Part shown: one piece after another, positions 46,031 to 59,536 of the stretch
Position numbering within the stretch: position 1 is the stretch's first letter
Layout of the letters: each line of letters opens with the position of its first letter
DNA from: Monosporascus cannonballus
Lineage: Eukaryota > Ascomycota > Sordariomycetes > Xylariales
NCBI GenBank assembly: GCA_004154925.1
Contig: QJNS01000081.1
Location: 216,214 to 280,213, forward strand
Length of the DNA: 64,000 nucleotides
Direction of reading: 5' to 3'
Made by a program: the position numbers and the translations under genes
The notes under the pieces: model-generated
Seen by the model: only the letters and a program-made list of their open reading frames with translations
The model's database searches: none
What the model was told of the DNA's origin: nothing

Positions 46031-49000
46031 GTAAAAAATATGATAGTGTTAAAATATAGCGAATTAAAAGTCCGATTTACTTTAAAAACAAGATTACTAT
46101 TAAATACGTATTAATTTACGTAATAATCGTCTTATTGTACGAATTAAGAAAAATTAATTCCAAATTATTTAATTTAGCCAAATTACTTAATTTATTATGT
46201 TCTGTAAATTAAACGAATGTACGTTTGTAAAAAAGTTGTTTACGAATACATTAAAGGTAATCGAAAAGATTTTTAAAATATATATTAATATTACTATTAA
46301 TTTTATTTTTCTCTTAAAAGCCGAACCAAAAGCGGTTTTTTCGAATTATTGCATTACCGTATTATTCCAGAATCAAGCCGGGCCGGAAAAATAAAACGAT
46401 TAAAACTTACGAAACTTACGGATATTATAACTGAAAGAAATTAATTTTCTTAATATTCCGATAAACGTAAGCTAAAAGTACGAAAGTACTTTTAGAAAAT
46501 AATTAAAACGACGAAATTTATATTTCGAATTAAGGCGAAAAATATATATTAATACGAAAATTAATACGTTAATTAAATAAGTAAATAATTAGTTTACCAA
46601 AGTTTATAAAATCGGAAGCGTAGTTTGAATTTGTCCGTTATTCGAAGAAATAATTTTTTTAAGTTATATTATCGGAAAGTTAAAGTTCAATAAAATTAAT
46701 TAAACTTTTTTCGTTATCTATTATTTAAAGATAAATATCGGCAAAATAAAAAAATTAATTAAAAATAAAAATAATTCAAGCGTTATTTATTTTTTTACTA
46801 CAAATAAAGTTAAAGATATCTAATTTAATTTTAGGTATTAGGTTGTTATTACATAAATAATGAAAACTTTATTTGGCTTCATAATATAAGGCTTAAAAAT
46901 TAATGAAAAAAGTTTAATCTAATAAATATAATATAATATAATTAGTATTATATATTAAACTACCACCGAATATACGTATTACTTTATGTATTAAATAATT
47001 TATTAATTATTATTACGTACTTCAAATATTATATTTTTTATATTTTAATCAAATTGTTTTCCGTTTAGTATATTTTGCGATCACGTTAATAATTATTTAG
47101 GCAAAATGTTTCGTATATAAAGAAATCGAATTAAAATATAAATATAGTTTATATTTACGATTAAATATTTAAGAAATATTAATTAAAGATACATATTAAA
47201 AAAGGTTTAAATTTAAAACAATTTAAAAAAATAATAATACAAATTTACTTTTATTATAATTAATAATATAACGTTAAATTTATCCGAAATAAATATTAAT
47301 AGCTCAAAAAACTTTTCGGTTCTAGTATATGTCGTACTGTTAATTATTAATGTTAATTTATTTTCGATCTTTAGAAAATGAAGATAACGGTGGGCCGTAT
47401 TATTTTATTATAATAAGGCGATTTGTTCGTTTTTCGAAAACTTTATTTCGAGAAGAAATTTATATTTTCCGTTAACGGATACCTCTAGAAAATTATTATC
47501 TAAATTAAACTATTTACAAAATAATTAATTTCATTTTTTATAACAGTTTTTATTATATTAAAACATAATTTAAGATTGATATTATATTAAATTATAACGT
47601 ATTTAAAGTATTTATTTTATAAATAAATAAAAATAATTGATACGAACATTATTACGTAATTAAAAGCGAAACTTATAATAAATTGTTAACAACATCTATA
47701 ATACTTTTATAGATTTTAAATAACAAGGTCCGATTTAAGATATTTTGTATTCCAAGCCGTTTTATTGCGGCGAATTTTAGTTCGTAATATTTGCTGCGCA
47801 TTTTTTACGGCCTTTTTATTAAGATTTTTACGGAAAAGTTTTTAGTTACCATTTTGGGTTTTTATAATATGTTTGTTATTTAAAAGCATTATCGGGTTTA
47901 CGATGTTTACAAAAAGATTTATTATTATTTCTTTCAGAAGTCGATATTATATTAAATATAATAAAATATCAATTAATATAATAACTACTACGTATTATAT
48001 CGAAAATACGGTATATTTATATTTTGGTTTAATATTTACGACCTAAATGAAAATAAGCCTTTATTTATTATAGTATTTACCTTAAATTAATTATAGGTAT
48101 TAAAATTATTATCGTCATATTAATGCGATTAAAAATATAAAAAAATAATACAAATATTTTATTATATAATAAAAATGCGTTAAAACGGAAATTTTAGTAC
48201 TTAATAAATAAATTGAAAGAAAATTAAATAAGTATATATATAATTAATTTACTTAAAAGAAATCTCGGCTAAATTTCGAGTAAATCTTTTTTATTAAAAA
48301 ATAGGTTATATTTATTATGCAATCTTCAGAAAAAACCTTAAGCTTATTTATTTGAAAGTTTATTTAATTAAACGGAAATCTTTTATATAAATAATAACTT
48401 TTTTGGTATAAATCGTATAAAAGCTATTACTAGTAAATAACGAAATTAATTTATTTTATGCCGTTTTTTATAATATTTTTAATATAGATCGCTTAATTAT
48501 AAAATCGTTTTTCTGTTATATAGTAAATAAGATTTTTCAAACCATAAGCTTAAAGAAATATTATAGAATTAACGGGATATATAATTTTAAAATCGTTTAA
48601 TTTTACGTAACGTTATAACCTCTTAAAATTAATATCATATTTATTAATATATTAATTTTGTAATTTATAACTTATTTCCTAGTTTAAAGCGAAGATATTG
48701 AGCTTATGTTTTAGCTTTTTTTTGCACCTAGTAATTGCGAACATTTTGTTTCGAGATTTGCCTTTATTTAATAAAAGTAGTTAACAGTTGTTATCGAAAT
48801 AATGTGGTCGTTTTTGTTGTTCGAATTATAATTGGCGTTTATTGTTAAGATAAGTTAATTGTTTCTGTTATTCGAATTCCCGGAATAAAAGTTTTGTTTT
48901 TAAAAAGAGTAAAATTATCACTATTAATAGTTATAATAATAATAATAGTAATAAAAATAACGGATAAATTTGTAGAACAATTAAATCGTATATTATTCTG

Positions 49001-52000
49001 GTTAATTAGGATTTCCTTAATAATATTGCTTAATACGCTGTATAATAAAAGTATGGCTTTATTTATTAAAGGAGGCATTTTGGGTATTTACAGCGCGAAA
49101 AAGTTGAAAAAGAAAAATTAGTAAATTATTAAACTTTATCTGAAAATTCAGAATAAAATAAATGCCAAATAAATAATTAGAATAATAAATAATTCCGTTA
49201 TAATATTTTGCGTATATACCTTATTTGAATTGTATTTTTAGGTTTTTACCTATATTAATTTTCCATTTTTAACGTATTAACCTTTTATTTTTAACATATT
49301 AATTTTTGCTTTCAAAATATTGATTGTATACAGTTACGTTTAATAATATAATTTGCAATATAATTAAAGTGTTATTCGACTTTGATATTACAAAATATTA
49401 TTACCTTTTACTAATTTTTTAATTAAATTACGACTGACAAAAAAATCATAGATTAGGCCTTGTCGAAAAAGCTATCGAAATAGAAAATTAGCTGCGGGAA
49501 TTAAGTAATGCATAATACGATAAAAATAAAAACGAAAGCGAAGATAAAGGTAAACTTGAATTTAGGAAATAACTTAATATCGAAAACGGAAACGAATTTA
49601 GAAATAATTACGTATTTGACGAAACGGATTACGAAAAAGAAAGTAACGAAAAATTAGAGAACCAATGTAATTATAGAAACAAAAAAGATTTTAACAAATC
49701 GAATAATAACGCATTACGTAATAAATACGCTAAGGGAAAAGTTAAATTCTCAGCTTAATCAAGGTTTAGTTCACGGTTCTAAAATAATATATTAAAAATA
49801 TTCTAACTATTTTTACAATTTGGCATTTTAATATATTATATTTACAAAACCGAAAACGCCGAAATATGTAAAACGTAATTTATGCGGCAGCCGTAATTTC
49901 AAGAAAAAACTGCCTTCGATAACGGTATAATTAAGGTATTTCTTTTAAAAAAAAACATTCGTTTTTAATTAAAAGTTTTAATATTTGTAAGGTTAATTTT
50001 GTAATACGACCTTAAAAAGAAATTAGCTAATAATAATTTGTTAATTTTTTTATAAAACCCGGATATATTTAAAATCGAATAATAATAATTTTACTATTTT
50101 TTATTAAAAATTATATAAATAGTAAATTATGCAAAAAAGAATTTAACTCGATATAAAGAAAATTAAGTCGCCATAGATTTTATTATAAGTAGGATTTCTT
50201 GGTACGCGTTATTTATTATATTAATTATCGTATTAATTATGATTTCATTATAATCGTTTAACGTTATCGAAATCTTAGTCTAAAATTACAGTTATATAAT
50301 TAAAATATAAGCTAGTTTATATTTATTTTTAATATTATCGAAAATCCGTATTTTATTAATTAGATTTGGCATATATACCTTACTTGTAATCTTGTAAATT
50401 CTCGTACGTTTAAAGATAAATACGTAAAATACGTAAATAAGATCGCACGGTTAAAGTTATAAAAGTTTCCTTCCGAATCTTATTTTTTAATTATTATCGA
50501 CGTTTGAATTTCTCTTAATTTAGCATAGGTTTTTTAAGATATATATATTTATTTTATCGATAAAAACTGAATATTTATATACGTTCTAATTAATATTTAC
50601 TTATATAAAAATAAAAATAAAGTTAAATATTCGAATGTTATACAAAACGTTAGAAAAGTTCGAATTTTATATAAAAGTCCAAATAATGATAACAAATAGC
50701 AAAACGAATTTCGATATAAAGTATTTTAGGAAATATATAAGAAAAGATATATAAAAATAGAAATGAATAAAGAGGGCGAATTATTTCTATTATGTTTTGT
50801 ATTTCTTATAAAATATTACAGGCGTTTTTTTAAACGTTTAAAAGTTATAAATAGCGCAAATACAAAAAATTAAGCGGATATAAAAATAAAAAAGGGCGAA
50901 AAAGAGATAGCTAAAATCAAATAAATAAAGTTTAATACGGTTAATCGTATCGTAATAAGAGTACGTTAATTTTTGTTATTTTATTAATAACGTCGTATTA
51001 ATTTTCGTATTAATTTTCGTACTAATTTTCGTATAAAGATTTTAGCTAATTTAAATTAAATAATTCGCGATATCTCTTAATTTTAATATCGAACGCTAGT
51101 AAAAGTTTAAGCGCATATAAGTTATTTCTTTGTTAAAAAAGAGGTATTTTAAATAATTTAAAATTACTACAGGTTATTTAAAACGTAAGGATTTGTTAAA
51201 ATTTCGTAATATGTATACTTATTTAAATTCGTCAATTAAGACCGATAATCGAAAATTATATATATTGCGAAGAGATAATTAGTTTCGAAATTACGAAAAT
51301 TACCTGAGATATTATTTATTATTTGATCGATATTTATAAACTGTTTTTTCTATTAACAAACCTTTTTGGCGTTTCGAAAAGTTCGAATTACAATTATGTT
51401 TTTACAAAGTTTAAAATTATAAAAAACATTTTCGCAAGTACGAATTTACTTATAAAATCGAATTTCTGTTGGTGCTCCGTAATTTTACCTTAAAGGATTA
51501 TTTCGAAGCGTTTAAAACTACTTTAAGTTTTATCAGATTTATATCGATAAAGTTTTTAAAAATAATAAGTATTATTTTATTTTTATTATATATTTGTACT
51601 TTTTGTCGAATTCTATAATAAAACTTTATTTCGACAAATAAAAAACGTTTATAAGTTAATTATTTACAAACGATATTTTTTCGCAATAAAACGATTTGTT
51701 ACTTTAAACGTACTTATAAATATTATTACGAAAAATATAAAAATAACGTAATAAAATAACTTCGCCAATAATATATTAATCGAAACTTATCGGAAATTAT
51801 AACCGAAAGTATTAAAATTTCTTAAATAATATTTATATTTTTTATATTATCTTATTTTCTTTTTCTATCAGTAATATCTTTATTAAAATATACTAACGCA
51901 TTTTTTCGAATTTATCAAATTTCGACAATAATTAATCTTAGGAACAAATCGTTAATTATTACTTAAAAATACGTAAATTATATAAGTTTTCGGTACGAGA

Positions 52001-52235
52001 ATTAATACGTTAATTAATATATAAGTTTATTTTTTTAGTGAAAATATTTTTATATTTTAACGTAAAATAGATATATTTTTCCTTAGGCTAACTGCATTTA
52101 TTTATAATTATCTTTATGTTTAATTTATTGCCGTATTAATAAAAGGAATATAAAATTAAGTTAAATTAATTCATTCGTATAACCGTTTCGAATTAAAGTA
52201 TTTTATATTCCAAAATAACTTTTTTATCGTATTTT
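46031..52235. other. AT-rich block, possible hAT-like transposon relic
   Basis: RIPped DNA without an intact gene. On the + strand near 49520-49740 a frame rich in Asp, Glu, Asn and Lys is fairly open. It is followed at about 49850-49960 by EICKT-x-FMRQP-x-FQEKTAFDNG, then KVFLLKKNI. This loosely resembles the BED-type zinc finger at the N-terminus of hAT transposases (Cys and His positions partly lost). With the TACCC cluster at 45.9 kb it suggests an old hAT element, but no catalytic motif is seen. A short tandem repeat of TATTAATTTTCG units lies at about 50990-51035. Confidence 0.35.
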
Positions 52236-52653
52236 TGTTATAGGAACAGGGGTTCCTATCTCGAGGAGACCAACCTTTAAGGCCTAGCGCGGACCTGTCC
52301 CGGCTAAACCCCGGATGGAAAGCTTAGCTCTTAAGGTAATCTGGTTAATCTGGGTAATCTGGGGACCAGATTATATAAATCTAATAAATTTACGATATAC
52401 TTACTTTAAGAATTAAAATATATAATAAATTAATTTTTTATGTAAATAATTTTTTATTTAATTTTATTTTTTAATTATTAATTTAAGTTTTTAACCAAAA
52501 ATAATTATACTATTTTTTAATTAAGAAAAAAATATTTTAAAATTTTTTTAACAAATATATTAAATTATTTTTTACCTTATTATTACCTATAAATTAAAAT
52601 CTTTTTTAAATATTATATATATTTCCAGATATATATATAATAAGTTCGTTATA
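52236..52653 (+). repeat. 5' LTR of G1-b
   Basis: 418 bp, starting TGTTATAGGAACAGGGGTTC and ending AGTTCGTTATA. The first ~140 bp are nearly unmutated and the rest is AT-converted, the same pattern as in the G1-a right LTR. Confidence 0.88.
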
Positions 52654-53259
52654 TTTTAATACTTTTTTAATTAATAATTAATAAATAATTTACCGTTTAA
52701 TTAAAGTATAAGTTTTTTAAAATTTAATGCAAATAATAATATAAAATAATATTTAAAAAATAAATAATATACGTAATTTTTATTATTAATTAATAAAGTA
52801 TTATTAATAAAATTTAATAATTTATTTTTTATTAAGGAAATTTTTAATTTATTAATAATATAATTCCTTTTATAATATGATTTTAAGGAGGTTTTTTTTT
52901 CAATTTCGATAATAATTTTTTCCGATTTTTTAGGATATTATTAAAATTTAAAAACCAAAGTAAGAAAAGGTTAAAGAAAAAAAGAAAAATATGGGGCAGG
53001 AAATTAGAAATCTTTTACAAAAGAAAAATTAGGCGTTTTAAAGGCAAAAGTCCAGAATTTGAAAAAAGAAAATACGTAATTAAAAAGAAAAAAACTAATA
53101 TTTCCATAATTTAGTTCCCTTAAAAAACGAAGTTAAAAGGCTAGTTACTAATTTTCTTTGCTGGATTTAAAACGAATATAAGTAAAAACCTTAATTTTGT
53201 TATTATTCGGCGTAAACCGGATATAAAAAAGGATTATTTTTCTTTTTGGTTATTATAAA

Positions 53260-54152
53260 ATGCCAAATATTAAAAGTTATAAACTAATTTCCTTTAAGCC
53301 TTATAACGGATTAAAGGACCTTAATGGATTTTTGGTTTAAGTTAGATTTTATTTTAAATTTTATAAAAATTTTTTAACGGAAAATTATCAAAAAATAATT
53401 ATTATTTTTTAACTTTTAATTAAACGAATATATTAATAATTTAAACCTATTTTAACGGATTATTTCGAAAAATATCTAAAAGAATTTTTGGATTTTATTA
53501 ATTATATTTTTAACGATTATAAAAAGTTTAAAGAAAAAATGCGAACCTTATTTAAAAATCCTGATAAAAAATAATACGTAATTAAGTAATTATATTTTCT
53601 TAAATAAACCAAGTTAATATTTAAGTATATTACCGAATTTCATTATTTAATAATTATTTTTAATTTATTAAAAAATACGTTATTTTATTTTTATTACGAT
53701 AACTTAAAATTTTAAATTAAAGATAAATTATATATAAAATTTAAAATTAAATTTTTTACAGAATACATAAATAAGGTTATTATTGTTAACTAACAAACTT
53801 TTAATTAATACCTTAAGAAAAAAGGAACCGGCAAATAAGGTAATAATAAGAGCTCCAATAACAAAATAAGGAAAAACAAAGGTAAACCTTAGAAAAAAAA
53901 TAAGTTCCGTTTTAAAGGAGCCTAAGAAAGATAAGTCCAAAATAAAATATTTTAATTATGGCAAAAAGGGGCATTTCAAAAACAAATATCGCTCCCCTGC
54001 CAAAAGGGATTCCAAAAAAAAAGGGATTCCTTAACCCCAGAAAAAAGCCAAAACGGCAGAACAAAAAACCGATAATAAGGCAAAAAAAAAAAGAAAAAGA
54101 AGTTGACTTAATTTTTTTCCAGCCAAAATTCATTATTGCCATAATTACTTAA
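53260..54152 (+). pseudogene. gag relic of G1-b
   Basis: Starts MPNIKSYKLISFKPYNG at ATG 53260. It has a capsid-like segment FKEKMRTLFKNPDKK near 53530 and a zinc-knuckle relic YFNYGKKGHFKNKYRS near 53950, where expected Cys residues have become Tyr by G-to-A or C-to-T change. It ends with a Lys/Arg-rich tail, open from about 53958. Structural nucleocapsid protein of the retrotransposon, broken by stops. Confidence 0.75.
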
Positions 54153-57100
54153 ATTTAGAAAAATATTCCAAAATACGAAAATTATTTTATTTGCTAAAAC
54201 TTTAAAATTAAAGCTTGTAAATATTATTTAAAATAAATGGCTTTTAAGATAACCATAAAGTTAAGATATTAATACCATTTTAATTCCCAGAAATATAAGA
54301 TATATATAAAAAACGGTTAATTTCGACCAGATATTAATAATTATAAATAATTATTCCCAAAACTTTATAAGCTTTTAAAATATATTATTTACCTAAAAAC
54401 ATTATTAATGGATTTTCACGATTTATTATATTTTATTATTTATTATTACGACAATTATTTTATTTATTTTAAAGCCAAAAAAATAATAATTTTTGGCCCG
54501 GATAAAACGATAAAATTTTTACCGAACTAAACGATAAGTACCGATATACTAAAATTTCCCGATAACCAAAATACCTTAAGTTTTATTATTTACATTCCGA
54601 ATTAAAACGGAATCAAAATGTCATATCGTAAAAATATTTATATTATTTCCCGATACTTTGTATCTAATACGAATTCCTAGATATAAGAATACCTTTTTCG
54701 GAGATTTACTTTTTTGATCCCATAATTCGGGAGATATGGAATAAAAAGATAAATTAAGAAAAAAACCATATTTTGAAGCCTTAATGCAAATACGGCAAAA
54801 AAATATGGTTTCGGTACAAAAACGATTAATGCACCAAATATGTTATTAAAAAAGTTCGCAAATAAAAATTTGCTTAAATCGGAAATTATTAAAAATTAAA
54901 AAATTATAAAGGCTTTCGAAAATTAGGTATCGAAAAGCCTTAATTAATAAGATTTTATGCGAAATAACAAAAGAAATACGTAATTAAATTAAGATTTCCT
55001 TTTAATATAAAGATAAAATATTTAAAGTTATAATTAATTCCGGAACAAAAAGTAATTTTATTTCTTTTATAATGGCGAAAAAATATCAAATTTCTTAAAA
55101 ATACAAATTAAAGTTTTATAAATTATATATAATAAACGGCAGCTTATTTACTTACGAAAACGAATAAGTTTTTCGAAAAACGGAAAAACTTCTAATATAA
55201 ATTCAAAGATATTAAAAATACGTTTTGTTGGATATCGCCGATATCTTTAGATATAATATTATCTTAAGAATACCTTAGCTTTATTTCAGTAACTTACGGA
55301 TTAATTAAAAAAACGAATATTTTCCTGGGACAAAATACCAGAAAAAATTAATAAAGAAATTTGCTATATTATTAAAAAAAAATACGGGTTCTTAATTATA
55401 TCTTTGTGGTACTTCCTAAATATCAAAGATTTAAAAAATTATTTAAAAACAGAAAAAATTACGAATTACCGCTATATAGTTAATGGGACCACCAGATACC
55501 TATTAAAAAAAGGTATTATTTTAAATTTTATAAAATTTACTATATAAACCTAAAAAAATTAAAAGCTTTATAAAAAAATATATAACTAAATTTAAAAAAA
55601 GGATATATTTAACTTTTTAATTCTTTTATCAAATATCCAGTTTTTATGGTACCAAAAACTAAAAATAAAAAATAAAAAATTAATAAAAATAAAAACCTTA
55701 TTTACCGCAAAATAATTAATAAATAATTAAATAATATTACGATTAAAAACGGATATTTTTTAATTTTTATAAATACTTTAAAGGAAAATGTTAATAAAGC
55801 TAAATAATTTACGGCGCTTAATTTTCGCGATAATTATTATTGTATTAAAATAGCCAAAGGAAAAAAATAAAAAATAATATTTAGCATAATATATAGATTT
55901 TACAAATATAAAATAATACCTATGGGATTTATTAACGTTTCCGCCAATTTCCAAAACTTAATAATAATTACTTTCCGATAATTTTTGGATAAATTCGTAT
56001 TTATCTATTTCGACGATATTCTCATTTATTCCGAAACCCTAAAAAAACATAAGAAATATATCGCTTAAATATTCAAAACTTTGGACGAAACCAATATTTG
56101 AATTAACTTTACCAAGAACGTATAGCATATCCAAAAATTAAATTTTTTGGGATTTACTTTTATATTAGGCCAAATTTAAATTTAACGTTTTAAATTAAAA
56201 GCAATTAAGGATTAACTTATCCTTAATAAGGCGACTATTACAAATATCCGATAAATCTTAAGATTTACGGATTATATATATAACCTAATTAAAAAATATA
56301 CAGATATAATTAAGCCTTTAATAAAATTTACTACCAAAAAATACGTTAAAAAAATTCGAATTTTTTAAAAAAAAATAAAAAAAACATTCCGGGAATTAAA
56401 AAAAACAATTGCTAACGGATTTATCGTAAGGATACCAAATCTAAATAAAACGAAATAATTAAAAACAAATATTTTAAAGTATATTTTAAACGTAATTTTA
56501 AAATAACAAAAAAATAACGGCAAATAATATTTAATAACATATTATTTTAAAACATTCCAAAATATAGACTTTAAATACCAAATTTACGATAAAAAGCTAT
56601 TAATAATTATTAATGTTTTTAAAAAAAAAATTTCCTTAACGGAATAAAAAAAATTTTCGATATTTACTTTAATTACAAAAATCTTACGCGATTTATAAAA
56701 GCCCAAGAATTAAATAAACGATATAAAAAATAATAAATTTTTCTATTTAAATTTAATTTCAAGATATATTATATTAAAGGAAAAGAAAATATTTAAACGG
56801 ATATTTTTAATCGTAAAAAAGATTACGATTCCAAAATTCCTAAAAAAAACTTATAAATATTATAATATAATAAAAATAAAATTATATATTTATATAAGAT
56901 AATAAAAAAACCAATTACCTAACTTTTAATATGGTTCCGGAATTTTTACGATACAAAAAAATAAAAGGAAATCCAGCAGCTAAAAAAATAACCCAAAGAT
57001 TAATTATTATATTATGGCAAAATTTATATTCCCAAAAATTAACAAAAATAATTCGTAAAAGAATTTCATAAAAACCCATTATATGGATATTAAAAAATTT

Positions 57101-58445
57101 TTAAAACCATTTAATGGCTATAAAAAAATATAATTTCCCTAAGTTACGCCGTATGGTCAAAATAATTATTAAAAATTATAACGTTTATAATAAGGCTAAA
57201 GTAATATGCCGTAAATTTTACGGGATATTATAATTTATTAATATTCCTAACAAAACATAAAATATTATAACTTAAATTTTTATTATTAACTTATTTTTAT
57301 CTAAAAACTTAATTATTAGAATCAAATACGACGGAATATAAATAATTATTAACAAATTTATTAAATATAGGTATTTTTTACCTTTTAAAGGAAATATAAC
57401 GGCAAAATAATTAGCTTACGCTTTTATTAAATAATACCTTAACAAATATAAGATACCTAAAAAAATCGTTTTAAATCGAAATATGTTATTTATTTTAAAA
57501 TTTGGCATTAACTTTTTTAAATAAATTAATATTAAATTTAAGTTCTTAATAACGTATTATTCCTAAACGGATAATTAAACCGAAAAATTAAACCAAATCC
57601 TGGAATAGTATTTACAAAATTATATTAATTATTAATAAACTAATTAAGTAAAATTTTTATTATTAATACAAATTATTTATAATATATTTATTAATAAGGA
57701 TATAAGCATATCTCCTTATATAGCTGTATACGGACATAACGCAAAAATAAAACGACTTAAATAACCATTTAATAAGGTACTAAAGATTATTATAATTACC
57801 CCAAAAGCAAAAATATTAACGATAAAAATCAAAATAATTTAAACCCATTTTTAAAACAAATTGCGATTTCTGTAATAACGGATAATTTAGCATTATAATA
57901 AAAAAAATTAAAGGATTAATTTTAACAAAAGGAAATAAAGTTTATCTATTACGCCAAAAACAAAACGTAACCTTAAATATTTCATAAATTAAAACAAAAA
58001 AATTTAACAATAAGCTTAATTTTAAAAAATTTAGATTTTTTAAAGTTAATAAAATTATTTTCAAAATTAATTACCGCTTGTTGTTACCTAAAAATATAAA
58101 AATATACCTTATTTTCCATATTTTTTTGCTTAAACTAATACCTAAAAACGCCCCCTTAAAAATAAGCTTAAAAATCGAAAAAAACGATAATAACGAATAC
58201 GAAATTAAACGAATACTAAATTCCAAAATAATTAAAAACAAAATCTAATACTTAATTAAATGGGAAAAATACTTATACGAAAAAAACTTATAGGAACCAT
58301 TTAAACACTTAACGAATACGATAAACTTAGTTAAAACGTTTTACCGCCAAAATCCTAACCGACCATTTCCAATACGGCTAAGGTTGCAGGCGATAACGGT
58401 CCCCCGCTTAAATCTAAACTTTCGGCGTTTTAATCGAAAAAAGTA
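54153..58445 (+). pseudogene. pol relic of G1-b
   Basis: Protease-like VIINSGTKSNFIS (D-S-G-A type site altered) lies near 55030. RT has VFIYFDDILIYSE with the YxDD box at 56006-56017 (Leu changed to Phe). RNase H follows to about 56850. Integrase (57000-58150) contains KYDGI...FIKYRYFLPFKG near 57330-57390 and TEKLNQILE near 57580. The chromodomain at about 58195-58320 reads YEIKRIL...YLIKWEKYLYEKNL. This is the Ty3/Gypsy chromovirus order. There are many in-frame stops; not functional. Confidence 0.82.
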
Positions 58446-58805
58446 AATATTTCCAAAACGGCATCCATCTTAGATATAAGCTATACTTGCTTTACGTCCA
58501 TACGATATTGCTTTTTTTTTATCCTTTCTTATTTTTCCAACTAATTTAATTCCAAACCTTTTTTTAATAACTTTACCGTTTTCTTTTTAAAAAAATCCTA
58601 TTAAAAGCATAAACGCCTTAATTTTCCAATAAACTTTTTCGATTTTTTATCCTGTTAACGGCGTAACTCTGTTAACCTTTTTTCCACCGCTTTTTTTTTT
58701 TTTTTTTTTTGCAACTTCCTGGTACGCCAGAAAACTATTTTCAATTTTACGTTACTTACGTAATAAACGATCTTACGTTTCGTTCATTTTTTGTAACGAA
58801 TTCAT
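58331..58805 (-). pseudogene. Antisense accessory ORF relic of G1-b
   Basis: From ATG 58805 on the - strand the frame carries a KIENSFLAYQEVAKKKK segment. A long A-run slips the frame near 58690-58710. Then come KRLTELRR, KKSKKFIGKLRRLC, LELN and MDAVLEIF segments, and the tail LDLSGGPLSPATLAVLEM ... DFGGKT-stop at 58331. It is nearly colinear with 22804-23276 of G1-a. Predicted basic coiled coil with a Gly-rich end. It overlaps the pol 3' end (to about 58445) in convergent orientation. Function unknown. Confidence 0.62.
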
Positions 58806-59120
58806 AATTAAAACGTTATAAAAAGGACGTTACCGACGGATATAATAACTGTAACCCAAATACTCCGGAAAATAAAAATAATTAATTTTGCCAAATCGGA
58901 TATAATTCGAATAAGGAAAAACCTTAATACCGAATTTTTTAATCGAATTAACGTAAATATTATAAAAGCCGCGTTAATTTAACCGAGATTTTCTTTTTTT
59001 TTTGGATATAACCTATTATGGTAAAATTAATTAAAATATTTCTAATTTTTTTTAACAAAAACAAAATAACGATTTACGGTTTTTATCTTTAAGACAAAAA
59101 TCCTTGGAAAAAAGAAATAA

Positions 59121-59536
59121 TATTATAAAAATAAGGGTTTTTATTTCGAAAAAACCAACTTTTAAGGTTTAACGCGGACTTATTACGGTTAAACCCCGGA
59201 TAGGAAATTTGGTTTTTAAGGTAATCTGGTTAATCTGGGTAATTTGGGAATTAGATTACATAAATCCAACAGATCTACGACATACTTACTTTAAAAATTA
59301 AGATATATAATAAATTAATTTTTCATATAAATAATTATTTATTTAGTTTCGTTCTTTAGCTATTAATTTAAGCTTTTAGCCAGAAGTAATTATACCGTTT
59401 TTTAATTAAAAAAAGAATATTTTAAAATCTCCTTAACGAACATATTAAATTATTTTTCGCCTTATTATTACCTGTAAATTAAGACCTTTTTCGGATATTG
59501 CTTATACCTCCAGGTGGATATATGACAGGTTCGTTA
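59121..59536 (+). repeat. 3' LTR of G1-b
   Basis: 416 bp, starting TATTATAAAAATAAGGG (RIP-altered TGTTATAGGAACAGGGG) and ending ATGACAGGTTCGTTACA. Here the 3' end is the better preserved part, the opposite of the 5' LTR. Confidence 0.88.

Larger units (their letters stand above)
52236..59536 (+). mobile_element. G1-b: full-length Ty3/Gypsy chromodomain element (7301 bp)
   Basis: Perfect 5 bp target duplication ATTTT (52231-52235 and 59537-59541). LTRs are 52236-52653 and 59121-59536. On the + strand come gag, protease, RT, RNase H, integrase and chromodomain, with an antisense frame before the 3' LTR. Same family and nearly the same length as G1-a in the opposite orientation. RIP-type stops make it inactive. 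Confidence 0.9.

Noticed and set aside
48845..49121. Overlapping frames on both strands with a hydrophobic stretch
   Set aside because: Two opposite frames over the same AT-rich DNA, no conserved motif.
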